Origin: a virus
DNA length: 27,307 bases
Virus record (IMG/VR): IMGVR_UViG_3300009100_000276
Location: 1 to 27,307 of that record
Reading direction: 5' to 3' (one strand)
The notes below the pieces were generated by a model. That model had not been told where the DNA came from. It searched no databases and was given only the letters and a program-made list of their open reading frames with translations. How positions within the stretch are numbered: the stretch's first letter is position 1; each line of letters opens with the position of its first letter. Shown here in pieces: positions 1-6,801 of this stretch. The position numbers and the translations under genes are program-made.

Positions 1-531
1 ACCGCCGTCCGTGATGCCCAGGGCGTGGTCGTTGACCACCAGACCGCCGGCCGTCTGCTCCTGCTCGAACTTGCAGTACTGGACGCGGATGTTGTTGTCC
101 GTGTTACCGTTGATGCGCGTCACGAAGTGCTTCGTGTGCACGGTCGAGGACAGGGCCGCCCAGTTGACGTACAGCCCTTGCAGGACGATGTACGCCGGGT
201 CGGAGGCGCCAGCATTGTCGAACGACAGCAGCGTCTGGGATGTGGTGTTGTCCTGGAAGCGAAGCTCGGCCAGGTCCGGGTTGGCGCTGGCGTTGTCCAC
301 GCCCTGCACCGTGAGGCCCGGATCGCTGAAACTGGTGCCGTGGTTGCGGTTGACGATGTTCACGCCGCTGGCCGAGGAGACCGTGAGCGGGCCGTCGTCG
401 GCCACCACGTTCACCACGTCGCCTTTGGCGGTGGCCAGGGCCATTACGGCCTGCCACGTTGCCTTTCGGTTCGCGTAGGTCGTCCCGTCGTTGGCATCGT
501 TTCCCGACGCCCCTACCCAGAAAGTGGCCAC
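1..531 (-). CDS. Beta-helix-like virion protein, 3'-truncated by window edge
   Basis: An open frame of 177 codons runs from a GTG at 531 off the left edge with no stop. The N-terminus (VATFWVGASGNDANDGTTY) matches the opening typical of right-handed parallel beta-helix (pectate-lyase-like) proteins, in which a G-x-DxNDG segment is followed by alternating short strands; V/N/D-rich strand repeats continue to the edge. Such proteins occur in phage tailspikes and fibres, so a virion-surface or adsorption role is inferred, not shown. The frame overlaps the end of the upstream methyltransferase gene (stop at 513) by 19 bases, and a GGGGA stretch sits just before the GTG. A depolymerase or a purely structural spike are both possible. 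The C-terminus, where an active site would help, is not in the window. Confidence 0.6.
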   Translation of the reverse strand, partial: MATFWVGASGNDANDGTTYANRKATWQAVMALATAKGDVVNVVADDGPLTVSSASGVNIVNRNHGTSFSDPGLTVQGVDNASANPDLAELRFQDNTTSQTLLSFDNAGASDPAYIVLQGLYVNWAALSSTVHTKHFVTRINGNTDNNIRVQYCKFEQEQTAGGLVVNDHALGITDGG

Positions 532-1034
532 TTAATTCCCCAGAAGAAAAGGTCCTTGTGGCCGTGGTCAACCTGGAAGCGGTGTGACTCAAAGGCCTGT
601 GTGTCGAAGTCTTCTGCCACCCGGTTCCCGTAGTAGTCGTTCGTAAAGGGCGCATCCGCGGGGCTGGTGCGTGTGGTGCCGTGCTCGCCGCGGCCCGTGG
701 TGGCGCAGGTGAAGAACACCAGCCCGCCGGGATTGCAGAGCCGCACCATGTTGTCCCAGGTCTCGCGCCAGCGTCGGTTGTGCTCGAACATCTCGGAGGA
801 GCACACGACGTCAAACTGGCCGAAGAGTGCCGGGTCTACCTCCGCGCCATCGGCCACCACGTCCACGCCGGGGCCTGGTCCGAGGTCGATACCGGTGTAC
901 TGGCAGGCAGAGAAGAGATCCTTGATGCCGCCGTTGATGTACAGGCTACCGACTTCCAGGACCTTCTTCCCGTAGAAGAAGTCCGGGCGCTCCCGGCGCA
1001 CCTGCTCCACGAAGTTACGCGCCTGGAAGTGCAT
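513..1034 (-). CDS. Class I SAM-dependent methyltransferase
   Basis: The 173-aa protein has a Rossmann methyltransferase signature. Motif I is VLEVGSLYINGG (about residues 25-36), an acidic strand-2 end is seen in YTGIDLGPGPGVDVVAD, and the post-motif FDVVCSSEMFEH is followed by the LCNPGGLVFF strand typical of the Methyltransf_11/23 group. It therefore probably transfers a methyl group from S-adenosylmethionine; the acceptor cannot be read from sequence. The ATG at 1034 has a GGAG ribosome site seven bases upstream, and the gene overlaps the end of the glycosyltransferase gene by 20 bases. Lying between a tandem glycosyltransferase and a beta-helix protein, it may methylate a sugar placed on a virion or cell-surface component. 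That is inference from context; DNA or small-molecule methylation is not excluded. Confidence 0.75.
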   Translation of the reverse strand: MHFQARNFVEQVRRERPDFFYGKKVLEVGSLYINGGIKDLFSACQYTGIDLGPGPGVDVVADGAEVDPALFGQFDVVCSSEMFEHNRRWRETWDNMVRLCNPGGLVFFTCATTGRGEHGTTRTSPADAPFTNDYYGNRVAEDFDTQAFESHRFQVDHGHKDLFFWGIKWPLSG

Positions 1035-2661
1035 CGACAGTCTCCGGGCGGAAGGCGCCGTCCGAGAGGCCGACCAGGCCCCGGGAGACGCCGCGGTAGT
1101 GGAACACGAAGCTGCTGGCCGCCACGGCAGTCTTGCGTCCGGCGAAGCCCCAGCGGATCTGCAACTCCAGCTCGTTCTCCGTCATCGGGTGGCCGGGGTC
1201 GAAGACGTTCTTGGAGTCGAAAGCACCCGCGAACCAGGTCTTCGTGCGCGCCACCAGGCAGAACCCGTTCAGGATCTCCGGCAGCAACGCCACTGTCTGG
1301 CCATCGTCCGTGGCGCCCAGCATCGGCCGGGTCGGCAGGGTCTCCGCCGGCTTCTCGGCCGCGGCATCAGCCGCCCACGCGATGTCGGCCTCGGAATCGG
1401 TAAGGCACTCCACCCGCTGGCGCTTCGTGCCGAAGCCGGGTGCGTTGGTCACTGGGCCGACGAGGTCGTGGTCTTGCAGAGCCGTCAGCACGCCGCGATC
1501 ACAGCTAGGGGAAAAGATCAGATCCGAGTTACCGCAGACCGTGTACTCCATGCCAAGCGAGCGGGCGATGTCGAGGCCGTAGTTCCAGGAGCGTGTGAGC
1601 CCGCCGTTCTGCTCGAAGCGGTAGGCGTGCTCGATGCCCAGGCCCTTGGCCCAGGCCGCGTACTCCTCGGCCGTCACCCCGGGGCTGGCGTCGTCCACGG
1701 CAATGATAACCGTGGGGAGGTCCTTGGTGTTCTCACGGAAGGACTGGGCCGTCTTGGCGGCGTAGTCCAGGTGCCCGTAGGTGGGCAGCACGAGAGCGAT
1801 GGTCGGGTCCGTGTAGGCTGGCCGGGCGCGGCCGCGTACCTTCGGCGGGCTGTCCTCGGGCAGCTTGTATTCGGTCTGGGACGCGGCATCATAGTGCGCG
1901 CACTCGACGCGGCCGTCCACAAACACCTTCCAGCCGGCTTCGTGCATCAAACGGCAGAAGCGCATGTCGTGGCCCCAGTTGTGGCCCTGCTCGCCCGGCT
2001 CCGTCGGGATGGACTTGGAGTCGGCCCAGATCGGCACGCCGGGATTGTTGGCGATCAGTTCCTTGACGGCCTTCACGCGCGCGAGCATGAAGCCGGCGCC
2101 GGCACCGAAGATCTCCTCCGGCTCGGCAGCTGGGCCAACGGTGAGGCCCCAGTACGCGCCCTTCATCCAGTCCTTGTAGATCAGTGGCTCGGTGGGCGAG
2201 GTGCGCGTGGAGTACACTGCGGTGACCAGTCCGGCCTCCGGATGCGTCTCCATGAAGTTGTAGAGCTGGAACAGGCCCATCGGCGGGACAAGAACGTCGT
2301 CGTCCCAGTAGAGGATATACCCATCTTCCTGGACGGTCTCCAGGGCGCGCGTGGTCAGGATCTGCCGGGCCTCGCCGGAGAGCATGCCCCAGCGGAAGAT
2401 ATAGTGCATCGCCATCGAGAGCGGCGGCACGAGAGCCATCTGGGAGACCAGCCACGCGGCCGGCAGCACGCCGGGCACCGCCACGCTGGGCGCCTGCCAC
2501 TCAGTGCCGTCCGGGGTCTTGAACTTGCTGAACTGGTCCTTGGTGCCGATGGGCACGCAGGCCACGATGCGCGGCAGCTGGTAGATCTTCATGGGCGGGC
2601 GCTTGCTACCTTCCAGCGAGACGTCGCCCTTCAATGTGTTATGTGCGAAGTGCTCTTTCAC
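1015..2661 (-). CDS. Tandem two-domain glycosyltransferase (GT-A / GT2-like)
   Basis: The 548-aa protein appears to join two GT-A-type domains. The first (about residues 30-260) has an acidic DDD at 120-122 within YILYWDDDVLVPP, a GAGAGFMLARVKAV segment and a late CAHYD histidine. The second (about 285-540) starts with IALVLPTYGHLDYA, carries VDDASPG near 323, an NSD at 378-380 as a possible metal-binding triad, and LNGFCLVARTKTW followed by an acidic NELELQIR helix, the usual GT2 order. It probably transfers sugars from nucleotide-sugar donors. The GTG start at 2661 is chosen for the GGAGGAGG site just upstream. Placement among virion genes suggests glycosylation of capsid or tail proteins, or of host surface glycan; the acceptor is unknown. 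The fusion is discussed in the findings. Confidence 0.8.
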   Translation of the reverse strand: MKEHFAHNTLKGDVSLEGSKRPPMKIYQLPRIVACVPIGTKDQFSKFKTPDGTEWQAPSVAVPGVLPAAWLVSQMALVPPLSMAMHYIFRWGMLSGEARQILTTRALETVQEDGYILYWDDDVLVPPMGLFQLYNFMETHPEAGLVTAVYSTRTSPTEPLIYKDWMKGAYWGLTVGPAAEPEEIFGAGAGFMLARVKAVKELIANNPGVPIWADSKSIPTEPGEQGHNWGHDMRFCRLMHEAGWKVFVDGRVECAHYDAASQTEYKLPEDSPPKVRGRARPAYTDPTIALVLPTYGHLDYAAKTAQSFRENTKDLPTVIIAVDDASPGVTAEEYAAWAKGLGIEHAYRFEQNGGLTRSWNYGLDIARSLGMEYTVCGNSDLIFSPSCDRGVLTALQDHDLVGPVTNAPGFGTKRQRVECLTDSEADIAWAADAAAEKPAETLPTRPMLGATDDGQTVALLPEILNGFCLVARTKTWFAGAFDSKNVFDPGHPMTENELELQIRWGFAGRKTAVAASSFVFHYRGVSRGLVGLSDGAFRPETVDALPGA

Positions 2662-2684
2662 GGTTCCTCCTCCAAGGAAGTGGA

Positions 2685-2706
2685 GGGGCGGACCGAAGCC
2701 CGCCCC
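2685..2706 (-). terminator. Strong intergenic hairpin with UUCG loop
   Basis: Between the 139-aa gene (stop 2716) and the glycosyltransferase start, minus-strand RNA folds into a 7-bp GGGGCGG/CCGCCCC stem. A G-U and a C-G pair extend it to close a UUCG tetraloop. The plus-strand version has an A-C mismatch at the same place, so the structure is meant for minus-strand RNA. No U-run follows, so it may be a partial terminator, a processing or stability element, or a way to lower downstream expression. Confidence 0.45.
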
Positions 2707-2715
2707 ACCTTCAGA

Positions 2716-3135
2716 TCACACGTCCGGGATGTTGTTCGCGTGCTCAGACACGTACAAGAACAGCTTGACGTCCACGTCCCCGTGCCCGTCGCCAGCGTCG
2801 TTCGTAACCGTCACGATGAGCTGCCCGCCAGCCGAAATCGCGGCGCGGCTGTTGGCAGCCAAAGCGCCCGCAATCGGCAGCTCTTGGATAGCAGTCGTGA
2901 GGTTTGCCGAAGCGACGAAGCCGTCGGTGTCCGTCGAGTTGCCGACGATGATCGCCGGGTCCGAGGTCACAGACTGGGCGCGGGCGCAGACGGCCACGAG
3001 GACCGCCTCCATACCCGCAGGGAGCTTGGTCTTGCGAACCGTGGCCGTGCTGGTCGTGCCGTTGGCTTCGACCGACAAGTCCAGGGTCATGTACGCACCG
3101 GAAGCCGGAGGTCCCAGACGAGTTGGGCTCGTCAT
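2716..3135 (-). CDS. Putative virion (decoration or fibre) protein
   Basis: The 139-aa protein lies directly downstream of the major capsid gene with a nine-base gap. It is rich in Val, Thr and Ala in alternating patterns (for example TLDLSVEANGTTSTATVR and GGQLIVTVTNDAGDG), suggesting an all-beta fold. It has no signal peptide, transmembrane segment or recognisable catalytic motif. The ATG at 3135 is preceded by GGAGACACC, a good ribosome site. Position next to the capsid gene makes a capsid decoration or head-completion role likely, but I do not recognise a named family. Confidence 0.6.
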   Translation of the reverse strand: MTSPTRLGPPASGAYMTLDLSVEANGTTSTATVRKTKLPAGMEAVLVAVCARAQSVTSDPAIIVGNSTDTDGFVASANLTTAIQELPIAGALAANSRAAISAGGQLIVTVTNDAGDGHGDVDVKLFLYVSEHANNIPDV

Positions 3136-3144
3136 GGTGTCTCC

Positions 3145-4056
3145 TTACGCACCCGGGGAGGCCACCCAACCGCGCCAGTCGGCAACGGCGGTGGACATCC
3201 GGTACGTCATCTTGGACTTCATGTTGCCGGTCTCGAAGTCGAGAACGTGGTCGCTGACCGGCTCCTTGCGCCAGTAGACAAGCAACTTGGCCTGGTTCGC
3301 CGGAGCGCCCAGGAACCACGAGTCACTGTCGGTGATGTACTTCGACATGACCGGCAGGAGGCCCAGGTTGTTGACCGTGTTGATGTCGTTGTTCGCCGTG
3401 CCCGGGCGGTTCTCGGACTTGAGGACCGTCACGACCTGCCAACGGAGAGCCGTCGGGAAGCAGAGCACTGCGGGCTGAAGCTCGATCGGAAGACCGCGTT
3501 CATCGCGGAGATCGTCGAACTGGGTGATGGCCGCCTCCAGGGTCGCCGTGGCGAAGTCGCCGCTGGCGAGGTTGTCCTGGGTGCTGCCGTCCACCTGGGG
3601 ATGCGAATTGTTGAACAGCGACACGCCATCCGGCGAGAGCTGGCTGACGAAGCCGTTGTTCAGGACGTTCCAGATAACCGTTTCAATCGAGACCTGCGCA
3701 GCGCGGCCCATCGCCGGGGCGGCATTGGAGATGACACCGTCGATGTCGTCTTCCTGGCCTTCCTCGGAGATCTGGAAACCCTTCGCGTACGTGGCGTGAA
3801 TGGCGCGGTTGTCGTAGAGCTGGAAGATCGTGTCGTAATCGACCGCCCCGCCGTCCTGCTCCTTCTGGCTGAAGAGGCCGAAGCCGGAGAACCCGGTCGT
3901 CTCTTCGAAGGCACGGGACGAGGAACGGACGTCGAACACGCGAGGGTACGTCAACGCCGGAGCGTCGAAGTTCTCGTAGAGAATCTCGTCAATGAACGGC
4001 AGGCGACTGAAGAAAAGATCGCTTGCCTTCAGCCGAGTCATAAGGGAGGGCATCAT
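3145..4056 (-). CDS. Major capsid protein (HK97-fold type)
   Basis: The 303-aa protein has features I associate with a common class of tailed-phage major capsid proteins: LFNNSHPQVDG in the middle, then LRDERGLPIELQPAVLCFP, a RPGTANNDINTVNNLGLL segment, and a C-terminal YITDSDSWFLG followed by a membrane-free beta region ending WRGWVASPGA. Length fits an HK97-fold subunit without a long N-terminal delta domain, in keeping with a separate scaffold gene upstream. Two adjacent ATG codons (4056 and 4053) could start it; AAAGGA lies upstream. It follows the scaffold-like, 236-aa and decoration-like genes in the order expected for a head module. The family call is by motif memory, not by search. 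Confidence 0.85.
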   Translation of the reverse strand: MMPSLMTRLKASDLFFSRLPFIDEILYENFDAPALTYPRVFDVRSSSRAFEETTGFSGFGLFSQKEQDGGAVDYDTIFQLYDNRAIHATYAKGFQISEEGQEDDIDGVISNAAPAMGRAAQVSIETVIWNVLNNGFVSQLSPDGVSLFNNSHPQVDGSTQDNLASGDFATATLEAAITQFDDLRDERGLPIELQPAVLCFPTALRWQVVTVLKSENRPGTANNDINTVNNLGLLPVMSKYITDSDSWFLGAPANQAKLLVYWRKEPVSDHVLDFETGNMKSKMTYRMSTAVADWRGWVASPGA

Positions 4057-4076
4057 GGCTTGTTATCCTTTCTTAG

Positions 4077-4631
4077 TTAGACGCCAGCGTCTTTCGCCAG
4101 GTGGAGCACCCGACGATTGATCTGCACAACGAGGTCGCACCACGAGCTACCGAGCGCGTTGCCGACTTCCTTGGAGACCTCAACGATTTTAAGGTGGAGG
4201 CCAGTGGCTGGGGTTGCCGACGCGGCGTGGCTGGAGAAGTCCAGTTCCGCCTGCGACTGGCCGGTCGCCGTGGAACCCAGAGAGGCGTTCAGAACGGCGC
4301 AGTTCTCGCCGATGACGGCGATAGTGGTGACGGAGTTGTCATCCGCCTGGACCACGTATTCCTGCCCCATACCCTTGTCCAGGTGAACCAGGACTTCGGA
4401 AGGGGACGCGGAAGCGGCCTTGTAGTGGGCCGCCACACCGAGGATGTCGAGAGCTGCCGACGTGTTGAGGTAGGTGCCAGTGGCGCCCACCACAGTCCCG
4501 TCGCTACGCAGCCGAACGAGCTGACCCTCGAAGATGACCGTGGCGCCAGCCGTGTACTTCCTCACCGGAGGAAAGTCCCCGTTGGCATTCCGCAGAACGC
4601 GGATGCCCATAGGGGTGTCACGATTAGCCAA
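4077..4631 (-). CDS. Putative head decoration/structural protein
   Basis: The 184-aa protein begins with ANRDTPMGIRVLRNANGDFPPVRKY, an opening like that of many phage structural proteins encoded just before the capsid gene. It contains beta-rich segments such as YTAGATVIFEGQLVRL and HLDKGMGQEYVVQADD that resemble small barrel-like decoration proteins. The start is a TTG at 4631, chosen because it precedes the conserved-looking N-terminus and has GGAG nine bases upstream; no ATG gives this start. It sits 20 bases before the major capsid gene and would be co-transcribed. Role as a capsid stabiliser is inferred from position and fold impression. Confidence 0.65.
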   Translation of the reverse strand: MANRDTPMGIRVLRNANGDFPPVRKYTAGATVIFEGQLVRLRSDGTVVGATGTYLNTSAALDILGVAAHYKAASASPSEVLVHLDKGMGQEYVVQADDNSVTTIAVIGENCAVLNASLGSTATGQSQAELDFSSHAASATPATGLHLKIVEVSKEVGNALGSSWCDLVVQINRRVLHLAKDAGV

Positions 4632-4637
4632 GTTAAA

Positions 4638-5345
4638 TCACTCCTGTGGAGTATCCTCCGGGCGCGGGAACATGCGCGTCCCCACGACTGGGGCGCCCTG
4701 CCGCAGGCGGGCCTTGCTGGCGGCCTGGTAATCCTTCAACCGTTGCCGGCTGACCATACCAGGAGCCGTGCGGGCCTCCCTGAAGCTAGGTTCGTCGTCG
4801 TCGCGGAGCCCGTCGCCGTAAGTGCTCCCAAACTTACCGAAGGACTTGTTCTTGTGTTGAGCCGCGTCAGCCAGGTGGCGGTTGGACTTGTCGAAGTTCT
4901 TCTGGCGCCGACGGGCGTAAACGCCCTCGTCGATCCAGCAGAGCACAACGTCGCCCCTACGGACCACGTCGTCGATTTTGACCATGCCTTCCATGCGGCT
5001 GGGCGGATCGGGGATGTACAGATCCAGTTCCCGTCCGATGGCGTCGTCGTAGCGAACTGGGGTCCAGCCACGCATGCCGCGACCTTGGGCGCGATAGGCG
5101 GGCGAGATCCAGCGCAGGACCTTGCCAGGAGGGTTGCTCAGGATCCGAAGAGCATTCGTAACGTCCCACGGATCACGCAGGACCTGGGCACGCTCGACTT
5201 CTTCCTCGGTCGCCTCGGACGCCTTGCGGCCATCCGTCGGCAGAGCGGTGGAACCGTCGAACACACCCGGTAGTTCAGCCTTGACCTCAGCGGCCTCGGC
5301 CTGGAGCCTATCCAGCTCCTTCTGCATTTCTTCACGCGACGACAT
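4638..5345 (-). CDS. Hypothetical phage head-module protein
   Basis: The 235-aa protein (236 if the in-frame GTG at 5348 is used) starts with a charged, probably coiled-coil stretch (EEMQKELDRLQAEAAEVKAEL). It continues with a mixed central region (LYIPDPPSRMEGMVKIDDVVRRGDVVLCWIDEG in sense, split here only for description) and ends in a basic, likely flexible tail with many Lys, Arg and Asp. The start overlaps the stop of the scaffold-like gene. I recognise no family. Position between scaffold and decoration genes suggests a head-assembly or packaged internal protein. Confidence 0.6.
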   Translation of the reverse strand: MSSREEMQKELDRLQAEAAEVKAELPGVFDGSTALPTDGRKASEATEEEVERAQVLRDPWDVTNALRILSNPPGKVLRWISPAYRAQGRGMRGWTPVRYDDAIGRELDLYIPDPPSRMEGMVKIDDVVRRGDVVLCWIDEGVYARRRQKNFDKSNRHLADAAQHKNKSFGKFGSTYGDGLRDDDEPSFREARTAPGMVSRQRLKDYQAASKARLRQGAPVVGTRMFPRPEDTPQE

Positions 5346-6241
5346 CACTCATCGCCTCCCAATCTCGTATGCTTGTACAGGTCCGCGTTTTCGGCGTACA
5401 TCTTCGAACGCTCCTTGAGGCGCGTCTTGTTGAAGGTACGCCGCTTCATCTTTCCATCACCCTGTCGGTCGGACGGTAGGGCACTGGCGAGACGCTCTCC
5501 GATGCGCTCCAGGTCGGTCTCGTTGAGTTCGTGCTTCCGAGGCTTCGGCGCGGCCGGTGCCGTGCGCTCCTGGAAACCTGGCGCGACGAAGCTGCCGGGC
5601 GTGATCGCCCGCGCCTCGCCGATGCCCATTTCCCGGGCCACGTTGTTGGCCACGTCATAGACGTCGGTAGGGAATTCCCCGAACCGCTGGCGGCGCGCCA
5701 CGAGAGCGGACTTCACCTTCTGCGAGAACTCACTGTTCGAGTCGCGCAGGGATGGGAAAGCCTGAAATGCGGCCTGCTCAGCACGGGACTTCTCCGAAGC
5801 AAGGTCTTCTTGCTGCTTGCGCTGGTCCCAGATCTGATTGGCGAAACGGGCCTGAGCCCGGGTTGCCTTCTCAGTCTCCAGAAGCTGGCGCTGGTACGGA
5901 GTGAGGGTCCCGCCTTGAAGGTAGGAGTCAATGTGCTCGTCGGAGAAATCTGAGAGAGACGTCGCACGGGGAGCGCCGAAAGGCGACGGCGGAGTCGGAG
6001 ATGACGGCTGAGCCGCCGGTCCCGGTCCTGTCGCGCCCAGCTTCTTCGAGATGGCCTCGATGCCCGCTTGCAGGCTCTCAAAGCGATCCGACAGCTGGGA
6101 GTACTTCCGAGTGAACTCGCCATGCAAGTTCTCCAGACTACGGCCTCCACCTTGGGCTACAGGATTACCGTCCTGAACGGATGCGCCCTCAGCTTCTGCC
6201 CCGGTAGGCGATTCCGGTGTTACGCCTTCGTTTTCAGCCAC
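5345..6241 (-). CDS. Scaffold-like capsid assembly protein
   Basis: The 298-aa product is strongly charged with low-complexity Pro/Ala/Ser regions, a Gln/Glu/Lys/Arg-rich predicted coiled coil (for example LLETEKATRAQARFANQIWD) and a very basic C-terminal helix (KMKRRTFNKTRLKERSKMY). Acidic N-terminus, helical middle and basic C-terminal helix-turn-helix are the known layout of tailed-phage scaffold proteins, where the basic tail binds the capsid subunit. The GTG at 6241 is preferred over the upstream GTG at 6283 because AGGAGG lies seven bases before it. Its place three genes ahead of the capsid protein agrees. No catalytic motif is seen. Confidence 0.75.
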   Translation of the reverse strand: MAENEGVTPESPTGAEAEGASVQDGNPVAQGGGRSLENLHGEFTRKYSQLSDRFESLQAGIEAISKKLGATGPGPAAQPSSPTPPSPFGAPRATSLSDFSDEHIDSYLQGGTLTPYQRQLLETEKATRAQARFANQIWDQRKQQEDLASEKSRAEQAAFQAFPSLRDSNSEFSQKVKSALVARRQRFGEFPTDVYDVANNVAREMGIGEARAITPGSFVAPGFQERTAPAAPKPRKHELNETDLERIGERLASALPSDRQGDGKMKRRTFNKTRLKERSKMYAENADLYKHTRLGGDE

Positions 6242-6323
6242 GATGGGCCTCCTGGATCTGTAACGTCGATCAGCTACGTACACGGGCTGGCCCGCCCGCG
6301 GGGTCTGCGGTCGCCTGGCCAGG

Positions 6324-6620
6324 CTACCGCTCGAAACGTGGTTTCTTCTTCACGCCGCGCGGCATGCCGGGCGGGGTGCCAAACTTCTCGCGTCGGCGGA
6401 TCTCCTCGACGAGGAGGCTATCCACTGGCGAACCCACCTTGCGGGCTTCCTTGACAGTCGGCAGCGCCGGCAGGGAGGGTTGATTCTGGACGGCGCGCAT
6501 GTTTGTACGCGCCCGGGATTGTTCGATCTGAGAAAGGAGGTCGCTGACGCTGGTCTCCTTCTTCTTGGCCTTGGCCGCCAGCTTCTTGCGGGCTGCGGCG
6601 GAGGAACTGGGATCAGGCAT
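6324..6620 (-). CDS. Small basic hypothetical protein
   Basis: The 98-aa protein is Lys/Arg/Ala-rich at the N-terminus (SSAAARKKLAAKAKKKETS) and has a helical middle (VSDLLSQIEQSRARTNM) and a basic C-terminus ending KKKPRFER. It overlaps the end of the 62-aa gene by eight bases and sits between portal and scaffold genes. No family recognised. A small nucleic-acid-binding or head-joining role is possible but unsupported. Confidence 0.55.
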   Translation of the reverse strand: MPDPSSSAAARKKLAAKAKKKETSVSDLLSQIEQSRARTNMRAVQNQPSLPALPTVKEARKVGSPVDSLLVEEIRRREKFGTPPGMPRGVKKKPRFER

Positions 6621-6801
6621 TGCTCAACCTCGTATAAATGGCCAGTATCTCGGCCTCCATCTCTTGGAGGCATTGGATACGCTGGGCTGACCAGCAGGCC
6701 TGCCCGGTGTTGCCGGCCAGGAGCTGGGCGTAGGTTTCTTGGTGCAGCTGCTGGATCTTAGCGTCGAACAGCTTGCGGACCGCGGCCATGAACTCTCTCA
6801 C
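6613..6801 (-). CDS. Small helical hypothetical protein after portal
   Basis: The 62-aa product starts at a GTG whose bases overlap the portal stop (GTGA). It is predicted to be almost wholly helical (FDAKIQQLHQETYAQLL, CLQEMEAEILAIYTRL) with two cysteines. Translational coupling to the portal gene suggests matched expression. An ATG at 6789 is the alternative start. No family recognised; length and helicity would fit a small head-assembly factor. Confidence 0.55.
   Translation of the reverse strand: MREFMAAVRKLFDAKIQQLHQETYAQLLAGNTGQACWSAQRIQCLQEMEAEILAIYTRLSNA

Noticed and set aside
1099-4080. Very long open frame on the plus strand
   Set aside because: It lies antisense to the glycosyltransferase and capsid genes; its Arg/Val/Ala/Gly-rich product is a shadow of GC-rich codons.
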